A stretch of 31,950 nt of DNA, taken from the NCBI GenBank assembly GCA_031415135.1, contig JANORB010000222.1, positions 1 to 31,950 on the forward strand, written 5' to 3'. A model generated the notes under the pieces. It made no database searches and was not told the DNA's origin. It saw only the letters and a program-made list of their open reading frames with translations. The position numbers were made by a program, and so were the translations under genes. Of the stretch, positions 23,341 to 31,901 are shown in pieces (position 1 is the first letter of the stretch; each line of letters begins with the position of its first letter). Origin of the DNA: LGRD01 sp031415135 (GTDB lineage: Bacteria; Pseudomonadota; Gammaproteobacteria; Burkholderiales; Burkholderiaceae_C).

Positions 23341-25590
23341 ATGCGTTCAGGCAAGCTTTGGCAGTGTTCCGACCCGCGTCAGCAAACCCGCTCGCGACCG
23401 GCAACCCGCCTGACCGCGCTGGTGGCCATGCTCGTCTTGCCGGTCATCGCCACGGCCGCCGGCGTCAGTGTTCGATTCGACCTGGCAACCCCGAACGGCA
23501 GCCCGTTCCCGAGCGATCGCTTCACCCAGGTCGACTGGACGCAGAAGACCTTCCGCCGCGTCAACCTGCCCAAGCCGGACTGCGCCGTGCTGCCCTCGGA
23601 CTGCGCCGACATCGACGTCATCAACACGCTCGACGGCTTCAACACCCAGCCTCGCATCACCGTGCCTTTCAGCGGGCCGATCAACCCGTCCACGGTCAAC
23701 AGCGACACCGTCTACCTGGTGAACCTGGGCGACACGCTCAGCGGCCACGGCTTCGGCCACAAGGTCGGCATCAACCAGTTGATCTGGGACGGGGCCACCA
23801 ACACGCTGATCTTCGAGTCGGACGAGTTGCTCGCCGAACATTCGCGCTACGTGGTCGTGGTCACCACCGGCGTGCGCGACATGGCCGGTGATGCCATCGA
23901 GGCCGGCCGCTTCGGCCGCTTCCACCGCGGTGAGAAGAACGGCCGCGACAAGGACGATGACAACGATGTCAAGGACTACGGCAAGTCGTTGCGCGACGGC
24001 ATGCACTCGGCCCGCGCGCCGCACCACCGCATCGCCGCGCTGAGCCTGTTCACGACCCAGAGCGCCACCACCGATCTGCGCAAGATCCATCGGCAGATCA
24101 AGCACTCGCACCCGGCGCCGGCCAATTTCATGATCGCCAATGGCGGCACGGCGCGGGCGGCGTTTGCGCTCGCCGACCTGAAGGGCATCCAGTTCCATCG
24201 CCAGACCGGGACCGTCACGACCGCGACCAACCCGGAGTTCACAGACTCCTTCCTGCCCACGCCGGCGCTCGACGTGGTCAAGGGCTCGATTGCCGGAATC
24301 GCGTTCGGCAAGTTCACCTCGCCCGACTACCAGAACGCCGCCAAGCTGATTCCCGCCACGCCCACGCTGACCGGCCACCCGCACCCGCTGGGCAGCAACG
24401 AGCTGGTGTTCGAGCTGTTCGTTCCGAGCGGCGACAAGCCGGCCGGCGGCTGGCCGGTGGCGATCTTCGGCCATGGCTTCACCGACAGCATGTACGGCGC
24501 GCCGTGGACCGTGGCTTCGGTGTTCGCGTCCAAGGGCATCGCCACGATGGCCATCAACGTCGTCGGCCACGGCGGTGGCGCCAAGGGCACCCTCAACGTC
24601 ATTCCGGCCGCGGCGGGCGCGCTGCCGGTGGTGGTGCCGGCCGGCGGCCGCGGGTTCGACCAGGACGGCAACACCGTGATCGACTCGACCGAAGGTGTCA
24701 ACGCCGCACCGCCGGCCACCATCGTCGGCAGCCGTGACGGCTTGCGCCAGACCGTGGTCGACCTGATGCAGCTCGTGCGCCAGATCGAGGTCGGTGTCGA
24801 CATCGACGGCGACGGCCACGCCGACCTCGACAAGCACCGCATCTACTACGCCGGCCAGTCCTTCGGCGGCATCTACGGCACCATCTTCCTGGGCGTCGAA
24901 GACGGCATCAAGGCCGGTGTGCCCAATGTGCCGGGCGGCTCGATCACCGAAGTCGCGCGGCTGGGGGTGTTCCGCTTCCTGACCGCCATTGCGCTGGCCA
25001 CGCGCCAGCCGCAGTTGCTGAACCTGCCGCCCACACCCAATGTGCCGCTGCCGTTCAACCTGAACTTCAACGAAAACACGCCGCTGCGGGATCAGCCGGT
25101 CGTCATCAACACGGTGCCGGGCGCCACCGCGATTCAGCAATTGCTCGAACGCAACGAGTGGGTGCAGCAGTCGGGCAACCCGGTGTCGTATGCGTCCAGC
25201 ATCGCCAAGAACCCGCCGCGCGGGCACGCCGCCAAGCCGGTGATCATCCAGTTCGCCAAGGGCGACACGACCGTGCCCAACCCGACCAGCTCGGCGATCC
25301 TGCGGGCCGGCGGGCTGAGCGATCGTGCGACCTACTTCCGCAATGACCTGGCTTACGCGCAGAACCCGCAATCGACCGCCAATCCGACCGGCGTGCCGAA
25401 GAACCCGCACACGTTCCTGACCAACATCGGCGCGGCCGGAACGGCGCCATACGCGGTGATGGCGCAGACCCAGATCGCGATCTTCTTTGCGACCAACGGC
25501 GCGCTGGTGGTCGACCCGGATGCGGTCGCTCCGTTCTTCGAAGTGCCGATCGTGTTGTCGATTCCCGAGGGGCTGAACTACATCCCCTGA
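23341..25590 (+). CDS. Secreted or surface alpha/beta-hydrolase, VolA/Pla-like lipase family
   Basis: This 749-aa protein has AGGAGAG 6 nt before ATG 23341. A long signal peptide (about 1-40) has a basic start, a hydrophobic core LTALVAMLVLPVIATAAG and likely cleavage near 40. Residues about 80-180 look like an SbsA/Ig-like domain (ITVPFSGPINPSTVNSDTVY). The hydrolase core carries an oxyanion-type GHGFTDSMYGAPW and the nucleophile elbow GQSFG (Ser507). Two Asp-rich loops resemble calcium sites: DQDGNTVID (440-448) and DIDGDGHAD (487-495). This matches the bacterial virulence-factor lipase type, which cleaves lysophospholipids or esters outside the cell, with unknown substrate here. The charged linker HRGEKNGRDKDDDNDV (about 197-212) is unusual. 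It ends 13 bp before a strong terminator. Confidence 0.85.
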   Translation: MRSGKLWQCSDPRQQTRSRPATRLTALVAMLVLPVIATAAGVSVRFDLATPNGSPFPSDRFTQVDWTQKTFRRVNLPKPDCAVLPSDCADIDVINTLDGFNTQPRITVPFSGPINPSTVNSDTVYLVNLGDTLSGHGFGHKVGINQLIWDGATNTLIFESDELLAEHSRYVVVVTTGVRDMAGDAIEAGRFGRFHRGEKNGRDKDDDNDVKDYGKSLRDGMHSARAPHHRIAALSLFTTQSATTDLRKIHRQIKHSHPAPANFMIANGGTARAAFALADLKGIQFHRQTGTVTTATNPEFTDSFLPTPALDVVKGSIAGIAFGKFTSPDYQNAAKLIPATPTLTGHPHPLGSNELVFELFVPSGDKPAGGWPVAIFGHGFTDSMYGAPWTVASVFASKGIATMAINVVGHGGGAKGTLNVIPAAAGALPVVVPAGGRGFDQDGNTVIDSTEGVNAAPPATIVGSRDGLRQTVVDLMQLVRQIEVGVDIDGDGHADLDKHRIYYAGQSFGGIYGTIFLGVEDGIKAGVPNVPGGSITEVARLGVFRFLTAIALATRQPQLLNLPPTPNVPLPFNLNFNENTPLRDQPVVINTVPGATAIQQLLERNEWVQQSGNPVSYASSIAKNPPRGHAAKPVIIQFAKGDTTVPNPTSSAILRAGGLSDRATYFRNDLAYAQNPQSTANPTGVPKNPHTFLTNIGAAGTAPYAVMAQTQIAIFFATNGALVVDPDAVAPFFEVPIVLSIPEGLNYIP

Positions 25591-25603
25591 ACTTGCCACT
25601 CTG

Positions 25604-25637
25604 AAAAAAACGGCGCCGTTGATTGCGCCGTTTTTTT
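25604..25637. terminator. Bidirectional intrinsic terminator after the hydrolase gene
   Basis: Seven A, then CGGCGC, an 8-nt loop, GCGCCG and seven T form a perfect stem extended by the A/T flanks. The U-run is present on both strands. It ends the plus-strand hydrolase transcript and separates it from the cytochrome genes that follow. Confidence 0.93.
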
Positions 25638-25691
25638 GGCGGCCCGCGTTGCTTGCAGCGTTCATCGCCGGCACTCGGCAAAATCCGAAGC

Positions 25692-26420
25692 ATGACGACG
25701 CGTTCTTGTTTCGGGGCGCTCGCGCTGGCGACGATCGGCGCCCTGGCGGGCCGGGCGCACGCGGCCGAGTTCGCCCGCATCGATTCGATGGCGCAGCGCA
25801 TGCAAGCCTGCGCCGCCTGCCACGGCCGCGAGGGCCGGGCGGCGAGCGACGGCTACTACCCGCGCATCGCCGGCAAGCCCGCGCTGTACCTGTACCGGCA
25901 GCTGCTCGATTTCCGCGATCGGCGGCGCGGTTATGCGCCGATGACGCACATGGTCAAGAACCTCTCCGACGACTACCTGCGCGAGATCGCCGGCTACTTC
26001 GCGGCGCTCGACCTGCCCTACGCGGCGCCGCAGCCGGGCCCCACAACGCCGCAGGGCATGGCACTCGGCGCCGACCTGGTCCGGCTCGGCGACAAGGTAC
26101 GCGGCATTCCCGCCTGCGCGGCCTGCCACGGCTCCGCGTTGACCGGCGTGTTGCCCGCGACACCCGGCCTGGTGGGGCTGCCGCGCGACTACATCAATGC
26201 GCAGCTCGGCGCCTGGAAGAGCGGCCTGCGACACGCGAGCGCGCCCGACTGCATGGCGCGCGTGGTGGGGCGGCTGGGCTCGCCAGACATTGCCGCAGTC
26301 TCGATGTGGCTGGCATCGCAGCCGGTGCCGATCGCATCGAGGGCCATCCCGCCCCCCGCCCCGGACCCATCGGCGCCTGGCCCTTGCGCTGGCCTGCCGG
26401 GCCTTGACGGCAAACCGTGA
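25692..26420 (+). CDS. Di-haem cytochrome c (c4-like)
   Basis: This 242-aa protein has a Sec signal peptide (about 1-25, ending AHAAE). Two haem-binding CxxCH motifs are at 40-44 (CAACHGR) and 142-146 (CAACHGS), in two similar domains. The first domain carries YYPRIAGKPALYLYRQLLDF and a Met (RGYAPMTHMV) as likely axial ligand, as in cytochromes c4 and the c553 class. The C-terminus is Pro/Ala-rich (PPPAPDPSAPGPC). A periplasmic electron carrier is inferred. The stop overlaps the next gene's start (TGATG), so the pair is probably co-translated. No dehydrogenase or oxidase gene is adjacent. Confidence 0.92.
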   Translation: MTTRSCFGALALATIGALAGRAHAAEFARIDSMAQRMQACAACHGREGRAASDGYYPRIAGKPALYLYRQLLDFRDRRRGYAPMTHMVKNLSDDYLREIAGYFAALDLPYAAPQPGPTTPQGMALGADLVRLGDKVRGIPACAACHGSALTGVLPATPGLVGLPRDYINAQLGAWKSGLRHASAPDCMARVVGRLGSPDIAAVSMWLASQPVPIASRAIPPPAPDPSAPGPCAGLPGLDGKP

Positions 26421-27679
26421 TGTGGCGCGTGGTGTCGGGGTGCGTGCTGGCGGCGCTGGTGGCCGCGGTGGCCATCGTCGCGCTGAACCTGCGCGATGAA
26501 AGCCCGGGTCTTGCAACGGCCGCGGAGCCCCGCGCCGCGCTGGTCGAACGCGGGCGCTACCTTGCGATCGCCGGCAACTGCGCGGGCTGCCACACACTGC
26601 CCGGTGGGCCCGCGTATGCCGGTGGGCTGGGCATTCCCACACCGTTCGGCGTGGTGTTCGCGGGCAACCTCACGCCCGACCCGCAGACCGGGCTGGGCCA
26701 CTGGTCCAGCCATGACTTCTGGCGCGCGATGCACAACGGCCGCTCGCGCGACGGTCACCTGTTGTACCCCGTTTTCCCGTACACCCACTTCACGCGCATC
26801 ACGCGGGCGGACTCGGATGCGCTCTTCGCCCACCTGCAGGCCGTGCCGGCGGCCAGGCTGGCCAACCGCCGGCACGAACTGGCCTTTCCGTACAGCACCC
26901 AATTTGCGCTGGCGCTGTGGCGGGCGCTGTATTTCAAGCCCGGCACCGAGCCAACCGACCCGAGCAAGAGCGCCGAATGGAATCGTGGCGCCTACCTGGT
27001 GCGCGGCCTGGGGCATTGCGACGCCTGTCACGCCCCGCGCGGCCCGCTCGGTGGCATCGACCCCAGGCCCGAACTCCAAGGCGGGCTGATCCCGCAACTC
27101 AACTGGTTCGCGCCGGGGCTGGCGCCGGTGCCGCACGGAGCCTCGAAAAGCGAGCAGCAGGCACGCCATGTCGCGTTGCTGAAGACTGGCCTGTCGGACC
27201 GCGCTTCGGCCAGCGGGCCGATGGCCGAGGTGGTGTTCAAGAGCACGCAGCACCTGCATGACGCCGACCTTCAGGCGATCGGCCTGTACCTCAGCGAACT
27301 GCCGGTTCGTGCGCCGCCCGCAGCGCACAGATCGGAGGCCGATCCGCCCGCACCGTCATGGTCAGATGCAGGCCGCGCCCTGTACAAGGACCGTTGCGCC
27401 GGATGCCATGGCGAGGCGGGTCAAGGCGCAGCGGGCGCCTACCCCGCGCTGGCCGGCAACACGACCGTGCTGATGGATCCACCGGCCAACCTGGTGCGCA
27501 TGATCCTCGAAGGCGGATTCGCACCCGCCACCGCCGGCAACCCCCGCCCCTACGGCATGCCGCCGTTCGGCCAGGCCTTGTCGAGCGCGGAGATCGCCGC
27601 CCTGGCGAGCTTCGTCCGCAGCGCCTGGGGCAACCGGGCGTCTGCCGTGTCGGCGCTGGAAGTCAACCGCTATCGCTGA
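26420..27679 (+). CDS. Tri-haem cytochrome c, alcohol/gluconate dehydrogenase cytochrome-subunit family
   Basis: This 419-aa protein has an N-terminal membrane anchor or signal (about 3-23) and three CxxCH sites: C54-C57-H58 (CAGCHTL), C200-C203-H204 (CDACHAPR) and C326-C329-H330 (CAGCHGE). The order and segments GVVFAGNLTPDPQTGLGHWS, FWRAMHNGRSRDGHLLYPVF and PFGQALSSAEIAALASFVR match the cytochrome c subunit of membrane-bound alcohol, gluconate and aldehyde dehydrogenases, which passes electrons to ubiquinone. ATG 26420 overlaps the previous stop; GTG 26417 is an alternative giving one extra residue. The catalytic dehydrogenase subunit is absent here, so the partner must be encoded elsewhere or the protein serves another reductase. 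Confidence 0.92.
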   Translation: MWRVVSGCVLAALVAAVAIVALNLRDESPGLATAAEPRAALVERGRYLAIAGNCAGCHTLPGGPAYAGGLGIPTPFGVVFAGNLTPDPQTGLGHWSSHDFWRAMHNGRSRDGHLLYPVFPYTHFTRITRADSDALFAHLQAVPAARLANRRHELAFPYSTQFALALWRALYFKPGTEPTDPSKSAEWNRGAYLVRGLGHCDACHAPRGPLGGIDPRPELQGGLIPQLNWFAPGLAPVPHGASKSEQQARHVALLKTGLSDRASASGPMAEVVFKSTQHLHDADLQAIGLYLSELPVRAPPAAHRSEADPPAPSWSDAGRALYKDRCAGCHGEAGQGAAGAYPALAGNTTVLMDPPANLVRMILEGGFAPATAGNPRPYGMPPFGQALSSAEIAALASFVRSAWGNRASAVSALEVNRYR

Positions 27680-27707
27680 GGCGTGGGCCGGATCACCGGG
27701 CTGACCC

Positions 27708-28349
27708 TCACCAACGCGGCGCCATTCGCGCGCCCGGCAAGATGTCGTACGGGTCGCCCCAGCCTTCAAGGCCACGGATGCGGTCGAGCCAGCGCGCGAT
27801 GTGGGCATGGCGCTCGATGAGCCCGCAACCGCTCTCTTGCTCGGGATAGAACAGGTAGCCGCACATCGACAGGTCGGCGATGGTCGGCGCGCCGCCAACC
27901 ATGAAATTGCGACCGGACAAATGCTGGTCGACGATCGCAAACGCGCCGTCGATGCGGCCTTTCAACCATGCTGCCACCGCCGGGTCGGGCGGGCTCGGCG
28001 CAAACGACTTCATGAACCGGTAGCTGGCCAGGTAGCTGGTGAACTTGTGGTTGTCGAACAGCAACCAGCGAAGAACCTCGAGCCGCTCGGCTTGGTCGGT
28101 GCCGCCCAGCGCCAGGTGCTTGGCCGCCAGGTGGGTCAGGATCGCACCCGACTGGGTCAGCCGCAGCGGGCCATCTTCCAGGATCGGCACCTCGCCCAGG
28201 GCGTTGAATTCTTCGCGCCACCGCGGCGTGCGCGTGGCGCCGTTCATGAAGTCGACGAACACCGGTTCCCACGGCTGGCGGAGCACATTCAACGCCAGCG
28301 CCACCTTGTAGCTGTTGCCCGATTGAGAGAAACAATGAAGACGGACCAC
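27708..28349 (-). CDS. Glutathione S-transferase family protein
   Basis: This 213-aa protein has an N-terminal thioredoxin-like domain (VRLHCFSQSGNSYKVALALN, with Ser12 region as likely glutathione contact, and GEVPILEDGPLRLTQSGAIL, carrying the cis-Pro and the QS glutathione-binding pair) and an all-helical C-terminal domain with NFMVGGAPTIADLSMCGYL (the conserved N-capping ASP of GSTs). GTG 28349 is chosen because GGAGG lies five nt upstream. It detoxifies electrophiles or acts in aromatic side-chain metabolism; the substrate is unknown. It converges on the cytochrome gene with a 28-bp gap. Confidence 0.9.
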   Translation of the reverse strand: MVRLHCFSQSGNSYKVALALNVLRQPWEPVFVDFMNGATRTPRWREEFNALGEVPILEDGPLRLTQSGAILTHLAAKHLALGGTDQAERLEVLRWLLFDNHKFTSYLASYRFMKSFAPSPPDPAVAAWLKGRIDGAFAIVDQHLSGRNFMVGGAPTIADLSMCGYLFYPEQESGCGLIERHAHIARWLDRIRGLEGWGDPYDILPGARMAPRW

Positions 28350-28409
28350 GGAACCTCCGCTGCGCGAACCTGCGATGAAAACTGAATCCGCGCCGGAGGG
28401 CGGTGCCGC

Positions 28410-29327
28410 TCAGGCGCCCTTGCTCGTTTTTCGAGCGGCCTTCTTGGCCGGTGCCTTGCTGGCCAGCGTCTTCACAGCGGCTTTTGCGGCCGCCTTCTTG
28501 GCCACGGGCTTTTTCGCCGCCGCCTTTTTCGCCGCCGCCTTTTTCACCGCTGCCTTCTTGGCAGCCGGCGCTGGCTTGGCCGCGACCACGGGCACCTCGG
28601 GCTCGGAGCTGTCTTGCCAGCCGCGGACCAAGGGCTTCATGTTTGCGGGCAAGACATGAATCGACGGTGCGCGCGCGCCGCGTGTCAACGGCGCGTCGGC
28701 GATGAAGCCGTCGGTCAGGACCCGCTTGGCCGATTCAAAATACTTCACCCGCTCGGCCGCGCCGGTCTGGCCACCATTGATCTTCTGGGTGATGGCGGTG
28801 AACTCCGAACGATCGGCCAGCTCGTTCAATCCGTTCGTCTTCCAGTACAGCGCCGCCACCTGGAACGCGACCTCGGGAGATTGAACCAGTTCGGGCTTGC
28901 CCATCAGGTCAAGCCCCAGCGCTTCGCCGGCGCGGCGGTACCCGTCGCGGCCGGTCAGCTGGATCACACCGCGGCCGCGGTACCTGAAACCATCGCCCGT
29001 GGCGCTGTTGCCGTTGCCCATGCGATCGGCATAAACGAAGTTGCCCAGCTTTTGCTCGTTCCGCAGGTAGGGCAGCGCCGACGCTTCGGTCGGAAAGCGC
29101 TTCTTCCAGGTCGACATCAGCCCCGCCGCCTTGGTGTAGTACAGGCTTTCCAGCATGCGCGTGAACTCGGCCGACTCGTGCGCCGTTTGCGCCACGAAGG
29201 CGGCCGTGCGCAACAGCGTGTTGACTTCGAACGCCCGCATCGCCTCGTTCAGGTGCGGCCTGAACTGCTGCAACTTGGGCAATGGGAGCTGCGGCAGGAT
29301 CTGACGCAGTTGAGTCTCGGTCAGCAT
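28410..29327 (-). CDS. GH19 family lysozyme/chitinase with Lys/Ala-rich histone-H1-like tail
   Basis: This 305-aa protein begins with LTETQLRQILPQLP, typical of GH19 phage-type endolysins. Catalytic glutamates are predicted at E51 (QTAHESAEF) and E60 (FTRMLESLYY). The GH19 substrate loop FRYRGRGVIQLTGRDGY spans 114-130 and INGG is at 183-186, so the enzyme domain (about 1-210) looks intact. Residues about 250-305 are a low-complexity tail of repeated KKAA/AKKA units, like bacterial histone-H1-like or AlgP proteins. No signal peptide or transmembrane holin partner is adjacent. It is a chromosomal or domesticated-prophage muramidase whose tail may bind DNA, polyanions or cell wall. GGAAG lies upstream of ATG 29327. 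Nothing prophage-like surrounds it. Confidence 0.88.
   Translation of the reverse strand: MLTETQLRQILPQLPLPKLQQFRPHLNEAMRAFEVNTLLRTAAFVAQTAHESAEFTRMLESLYYTKAAGLMSTWKKRFPTEASALPYLRNEQKLGNFVYADRMGNGNSATGDGFRYRGRGVIQLTGRDGYRRAGEALGLDLMGKPELVQSPEVAFQVAALYWKTNGLNELADRSEFTAITQKINGGQTGAAERVKYFESAKRVLTDGFIADAPLTRGARAPSIHVLPANMKPLVRGWQDSSEPEVPVVAAKPAPAAKKAAVKKAAAKKAAAKKPVAKKAAAKAAVKTLASKAPAKKAARKTSKGA
28413..28580 (-). repeat. Low-complexity Lys/Ala repeat coding tail of the GH19 gene
   Basis: This DNA stretch is built of repeated 12-18 bp units whose plus strand reads like GCCGCCTTTTTC and GCCTTCTTGGC; in translation it gives KKAA, AKK and PAKKA blocks. It is the 3' end of the GH19 gene and probably expands and contracts by slippage. 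Some 18-20 lysines fall in about 55 residues, giving a strongly cationic tail. Confidence 0.75.
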
Positions 29328-29409
29328 GGCAGTCTTCCGGTCTGGTGATGGGCCAGCTTATGAGACCGCGAGGCGCTTGTCCATAGCCTGCAATACCGAG
29401 CGCCCCCGG

Positions 29410-30405
29410 TCAAGGCCGGGCCAGCACCTCGGGGTTCAGCGCCGTCGGCGGTCGGCCCTGGTTCGGGCCCGCGCCCAGCGCGGCGAGCAGGTTGTCCACC
29501 GCCAGATTGGCCATCGCGCGACGGGTCGGGATGCTGGCGCTGGCGATGTGCGGCGTCAGCACGACGTTGGGCACGCTCAACAAGCCGGGGTGGACGCCCG
29601 GTTCGCCTTCGAACACATCGAGCCCGGCGGCGGCGATGCGCCTTTCTCGCAGCGCCAGCGCCAGCGCGGCATCGTCCACCACGCCCCCGCGGGCAATGTT
29701 CGTGAGGGTGGCGGATGGCTTCATCAACGCCAGCTCGGCCTCCCCCACGAGGTGGTGCGACGCGGCGCTGTAAGGCACCACGATCACCAGGTGGTCGCAC
29801 TCGCGCAGCAACTCGTGCTTGCCGACCCAGCGGGCGCCGAGCTGCGCCTCGACGCCAGCGTCCAGCCGCGAGCGGTTGTGATAGATCACCTTCATGCCGA
29901 AACCCAGGGCAGCGCGCCGCGCAATCGCCTGGCCGATGCGGCCCATGCCCAGCACGCCGAGCGTGGCGCCATGAATGTCGGCGCCGGCGAACATGTCGTA
30001 GCTCCACTGGGTCCATTCGCCGCGGCGCAAGAAATGTTCGCTCTCGGTGATGCGGCGGGCCGTGGCCATCATCAGCGCGAAGCCGAAGTCGGCGGTGGTT
30101 TCGGTCAGCACGTCGGGCGCGTTGCTGACCAGCACGCCGCGGGCGGTGCAGGCGGGCACGTCGATGTTGTTGAAGCCCACCGCCATGCTGCACACGGCGC
30201 GCAGATCGGGGCAGGCGGCCAGCAGCGCAGCGTCGATTTTTTCGCTGCCGGTGACAAACACGCCGGCCTTGCCCTGCAGGCGGCGGATCAGTTCCGGCTG
30301 CGGCCAGATGTTGTCGGCCTCGTTGGTGTCGACCTCGAAATGCTCGCGCAGGCGCGCGACCACATCCGCGAACACCGCGCGTGCCACCAGCACCTTGGTC
30401 GTCAT
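29410..30405 (-). CDS. D-2-hydroxyacid dehydrogenase (glyoxylate/hydroxypyruvate reductase-like)
   Basis: This 331-aa protein has the D-isomer-specific dehydrogenase layout: a flavodoxin-like catalytic domain (about 1-100), a nucleotide domain with GVLGMGRIGQAIARRA (149-164), and the catalytic trio R239 (NIARGGVVDD), E268 (FEGEPGV) and H286 (TPHIASA). The residues after the second strand are HNRS, favouring NADP(H), as in glyoxylate/hydroxypyruvate reductases. It reduces glyoxylate or hydroxypyruvate or oxidises glycerate. ATG 30405 is chosen from family length. It is 19 bp downstream of the NhaD-like antiporter gene, so the two may be co-transcribed. Confidence 0.92.
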   Translation of the reverse strand: MTTKVLVARAVFADVVARLREHFEVDTNEADNIWPQPELIRRLQGKAGVFVTGSEKIDAALLAACPDLRAVCSMAVGFNNIDVPACTARGVLVSNAPDVLTETTADFGFALMMATARRITESEHFLRRGEWTQWSYDMFAGADIHGATLGVLGMGRIGQAIARRAALGFGMKVIYHNRSRLDAGVEAQLGARWVGKHELLRECDHLVIVVPYSAASHHLVGEAELALMKPSATLTNIARGGVVDDAALALALRERRIAAAGLDVFEGEPGVHPGLLSVPNVVLTPHIASASIPTRRAMANLAVDNLLAALGAGPNQGRPPTALNPEVLARP

Positions 30406-30424
30406 GGTTGCACCTGCCCCGCAA

Positions 30425-31783
30425 TCACCGGGCTGGCTGAGCCACCGACGCCGGCGCCGCACTGCCGCGCGGGGTGCTGCCCGGATGGAAGCCGATCAGC
30501 GCCAGCATCACAAAAAACCCCACCACATAGGCCACCGCAATGAACCAGCCGTGCCGCAGCCACAGCCCGACGGAGCGCGCCTGCGGGTACATGTTGGACA
30601 ACGCCACACCGGCCGACGACCCGAACCAGATCATCGAGCCGCCGAACCCCACCGCGTAGGCCAGGAAACCCCAGTCGTAGCCGCCTTGCTTGAGAGCCAG
30701 CGCGGTGAGCGGAATGTTGTCGAACACGGCCGACAGAAAGCCCAGGCCGAGCGCCGACTGCCAGGACGCCGCGGGCAGTTGTTCGACCGGCATCATTGAT
30801 GCGCTCAGCACGAGCGACAGCAGGAACACCGAGCCCTTGAAGGCGCCCGGCAGCAGCGACCAATCGGGCTTGCGCAATGCGGTCGTGAGCAGCAACGCCA
30901 GCCACACCGCGGCACCGAGGAACGGGAATGCGTCGGAGACGGCGTTGAACCGGATGTTGACCAGGACATTGACGAACACCGCGGCGACCAGGATGAACGC
31001 AACGACGCCGACGCGCGGCCAGTCGATGCGCGTGCCGACGCTTTCATCGCGCTGGATCGGCGAGTAGGCCTGCTGCTGCAGCGCTGCGGGAATACCGAAG
31101 ATCACCAGCGCGACCGATGACGCAATGAACGCTTCGAGCACCTCCAGCGGGCTGATGCCGGCAATCCACATCATCGTCGTGGTGGTGTCGCCCACCACAC
31201 TGCCTGCCCCACCGGCATTGGAGGCCGCCACGATCGCGGCCAGGAAGCCGATGTGCACCTTGCCCCTGTAAACCGTGTTCGCGATCGCGCCACCGATCAT
31301 CGCTGCGGCGATGTTGTCGAGAAAACTCGACAGCACGAAGATCAGCACCAGCAGCACGAACGAGCCTTTCCAGTCGTCGGGCAGGTAGCGCGGCAGCACG
31401 GCCGGAACCCGCGTCTCTTCGAAGTGCTTGGCCAGCAGCGCAAAGCCCAGCAGGAGCAACAGCAGGTTGACCAGGATCACCCATTCATGGCCAAGGTGCT
31501 GGACGAACCCGCCCAGGCCGGAGCCTGACTTGAACGGCGACAGCGCGATCTTGTAGAGCGCAATCACCAGTGCGCCCCCCAGCGCGATCGGCAGCGTGGC
31601 GTTGTGAAACAGCGCCACGCCCAGCAAGACGCCGGCGAAAAGCACGAACTCGACTGGAACCGGGCCGATGGCGGGGCCGGAGAAAGGGGCGTTTGAGGCG
31701 TACACGGGATCGGCCAGCAGGCCGAGGGCGAGCACTGCGGCCAGCCCGCCGATCAGGCGGGCCGGGGAACGGGACTGTGTCAT
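30425..31783 (-). CDS. NhaD-like sodium/proton antiporter (citrate-transporter superfamily)
   Basis: This 452-aa membrane protein has a signal-like N-terminus and about 11-12 helices. Ion-transporter superfamily hallmarks are SSFLDNIAAAMIGGAIANTV, AASNAGGAGSVVGDTTTTMM and the pseudo-repeat SAVFDNIPLTALALKQGGYD; the DN pair in each half matches the ion-binding Asp residues of NhaD. It probably exchanges Na+ (or Li+) for protons; dicarboxylate transport is a less likely alternative. ATG 31783 has AAGAGA upstream and a family-like N-terminus (an earlier in-frame ATG at 31939 would overlap the gene at the right edge). The C-terminus is Ser/Ala/Pro-rich. Confidence 0.88.
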   Translation of the reverse strand: MTQSRSPARLIGGLAAVLALGLLADPVYASNAPFSGPAIGPVPVEFVLFAGVLLGVALFHNATLPIALGGALVIALYKIALSPFKSGSGLGGFVQHLGHEWVILVNLLLLLLGFALLAKHFEETRVPAVLPRYLPDDWKGSFVLLVLIFVLSSFLDNIAAAMIGGAIANTVYRGKVHIGFLAAIVAASNAGGAGSVVGDTTTTMMWIAGISPLEVLEAFIASSVALVIFGIPAALQQQAYSPIQRDESVGTRIDWPRVGVVAFILVAAVFVNVLVNIRFNAVSDAFPFLGAAVWLALLLTTALRKPDWSLLPGAFKGSVFLLSLVLSASMMPVEQLPAASWQSALGLGFLSAVFDNIPLTALALKQGGYDWGFLAYAVGFGGSMIWFGSSAGVALSNMYPQARSVGLWLRHGWFIAVAYVVGFFVMLALIGFHPGSTPRGSAAPASVAQPAR

Positions 31784-31836
31784 CGTCTCTTGGCTATTGT
31801 TGTTGGCAGGCGGAGACGATTCTAAGAGGCTGTCGG

Positions 31837-31868
31837 GCTTTGGGTCGGGCCCCCGCCCCACCCAAAGC
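31837..31868. terminator. Strong hairpin upstream of the antiporter gene, possible terminator
   Basis: The 9-bp arms GCTTTGGGT and ACCCAAAGC enclose an inner GGGC-CCCC-GCCC stem with one C:C mismatch, giving a stem of about 14 bp. It sits between the stop of the gene entering from the right edge (31902) and the antiporter start (31783). There is no U-run on the minus strand (CCCGACAG follows), so it may be a factor-dependent terminator, an attenuator or an mRNA-stabilising element. Confidence 0.5.
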
Positions 31869-31901
31869 GCGACCGCCACCCACCGGCCCCAGATCGCGGT
31901 C

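Noticed and set aside
23347..25674. Minus-strand open frame (775 codons) opposite the secreted hydrolase
   Set aside because: Composition is that of an antisense shadow (Val/Asp/Arg/Gly repeats) and it crosses the intrinsic terminator; no domain is recognisable.
28410..29327. Prophage region suggested by the GH19 endolysin-like gene
   Set aside because: No holin, tail, capsid, integrase or attachment-site features are adjacent; the neighbours are ordinary metabolic and transport genes.
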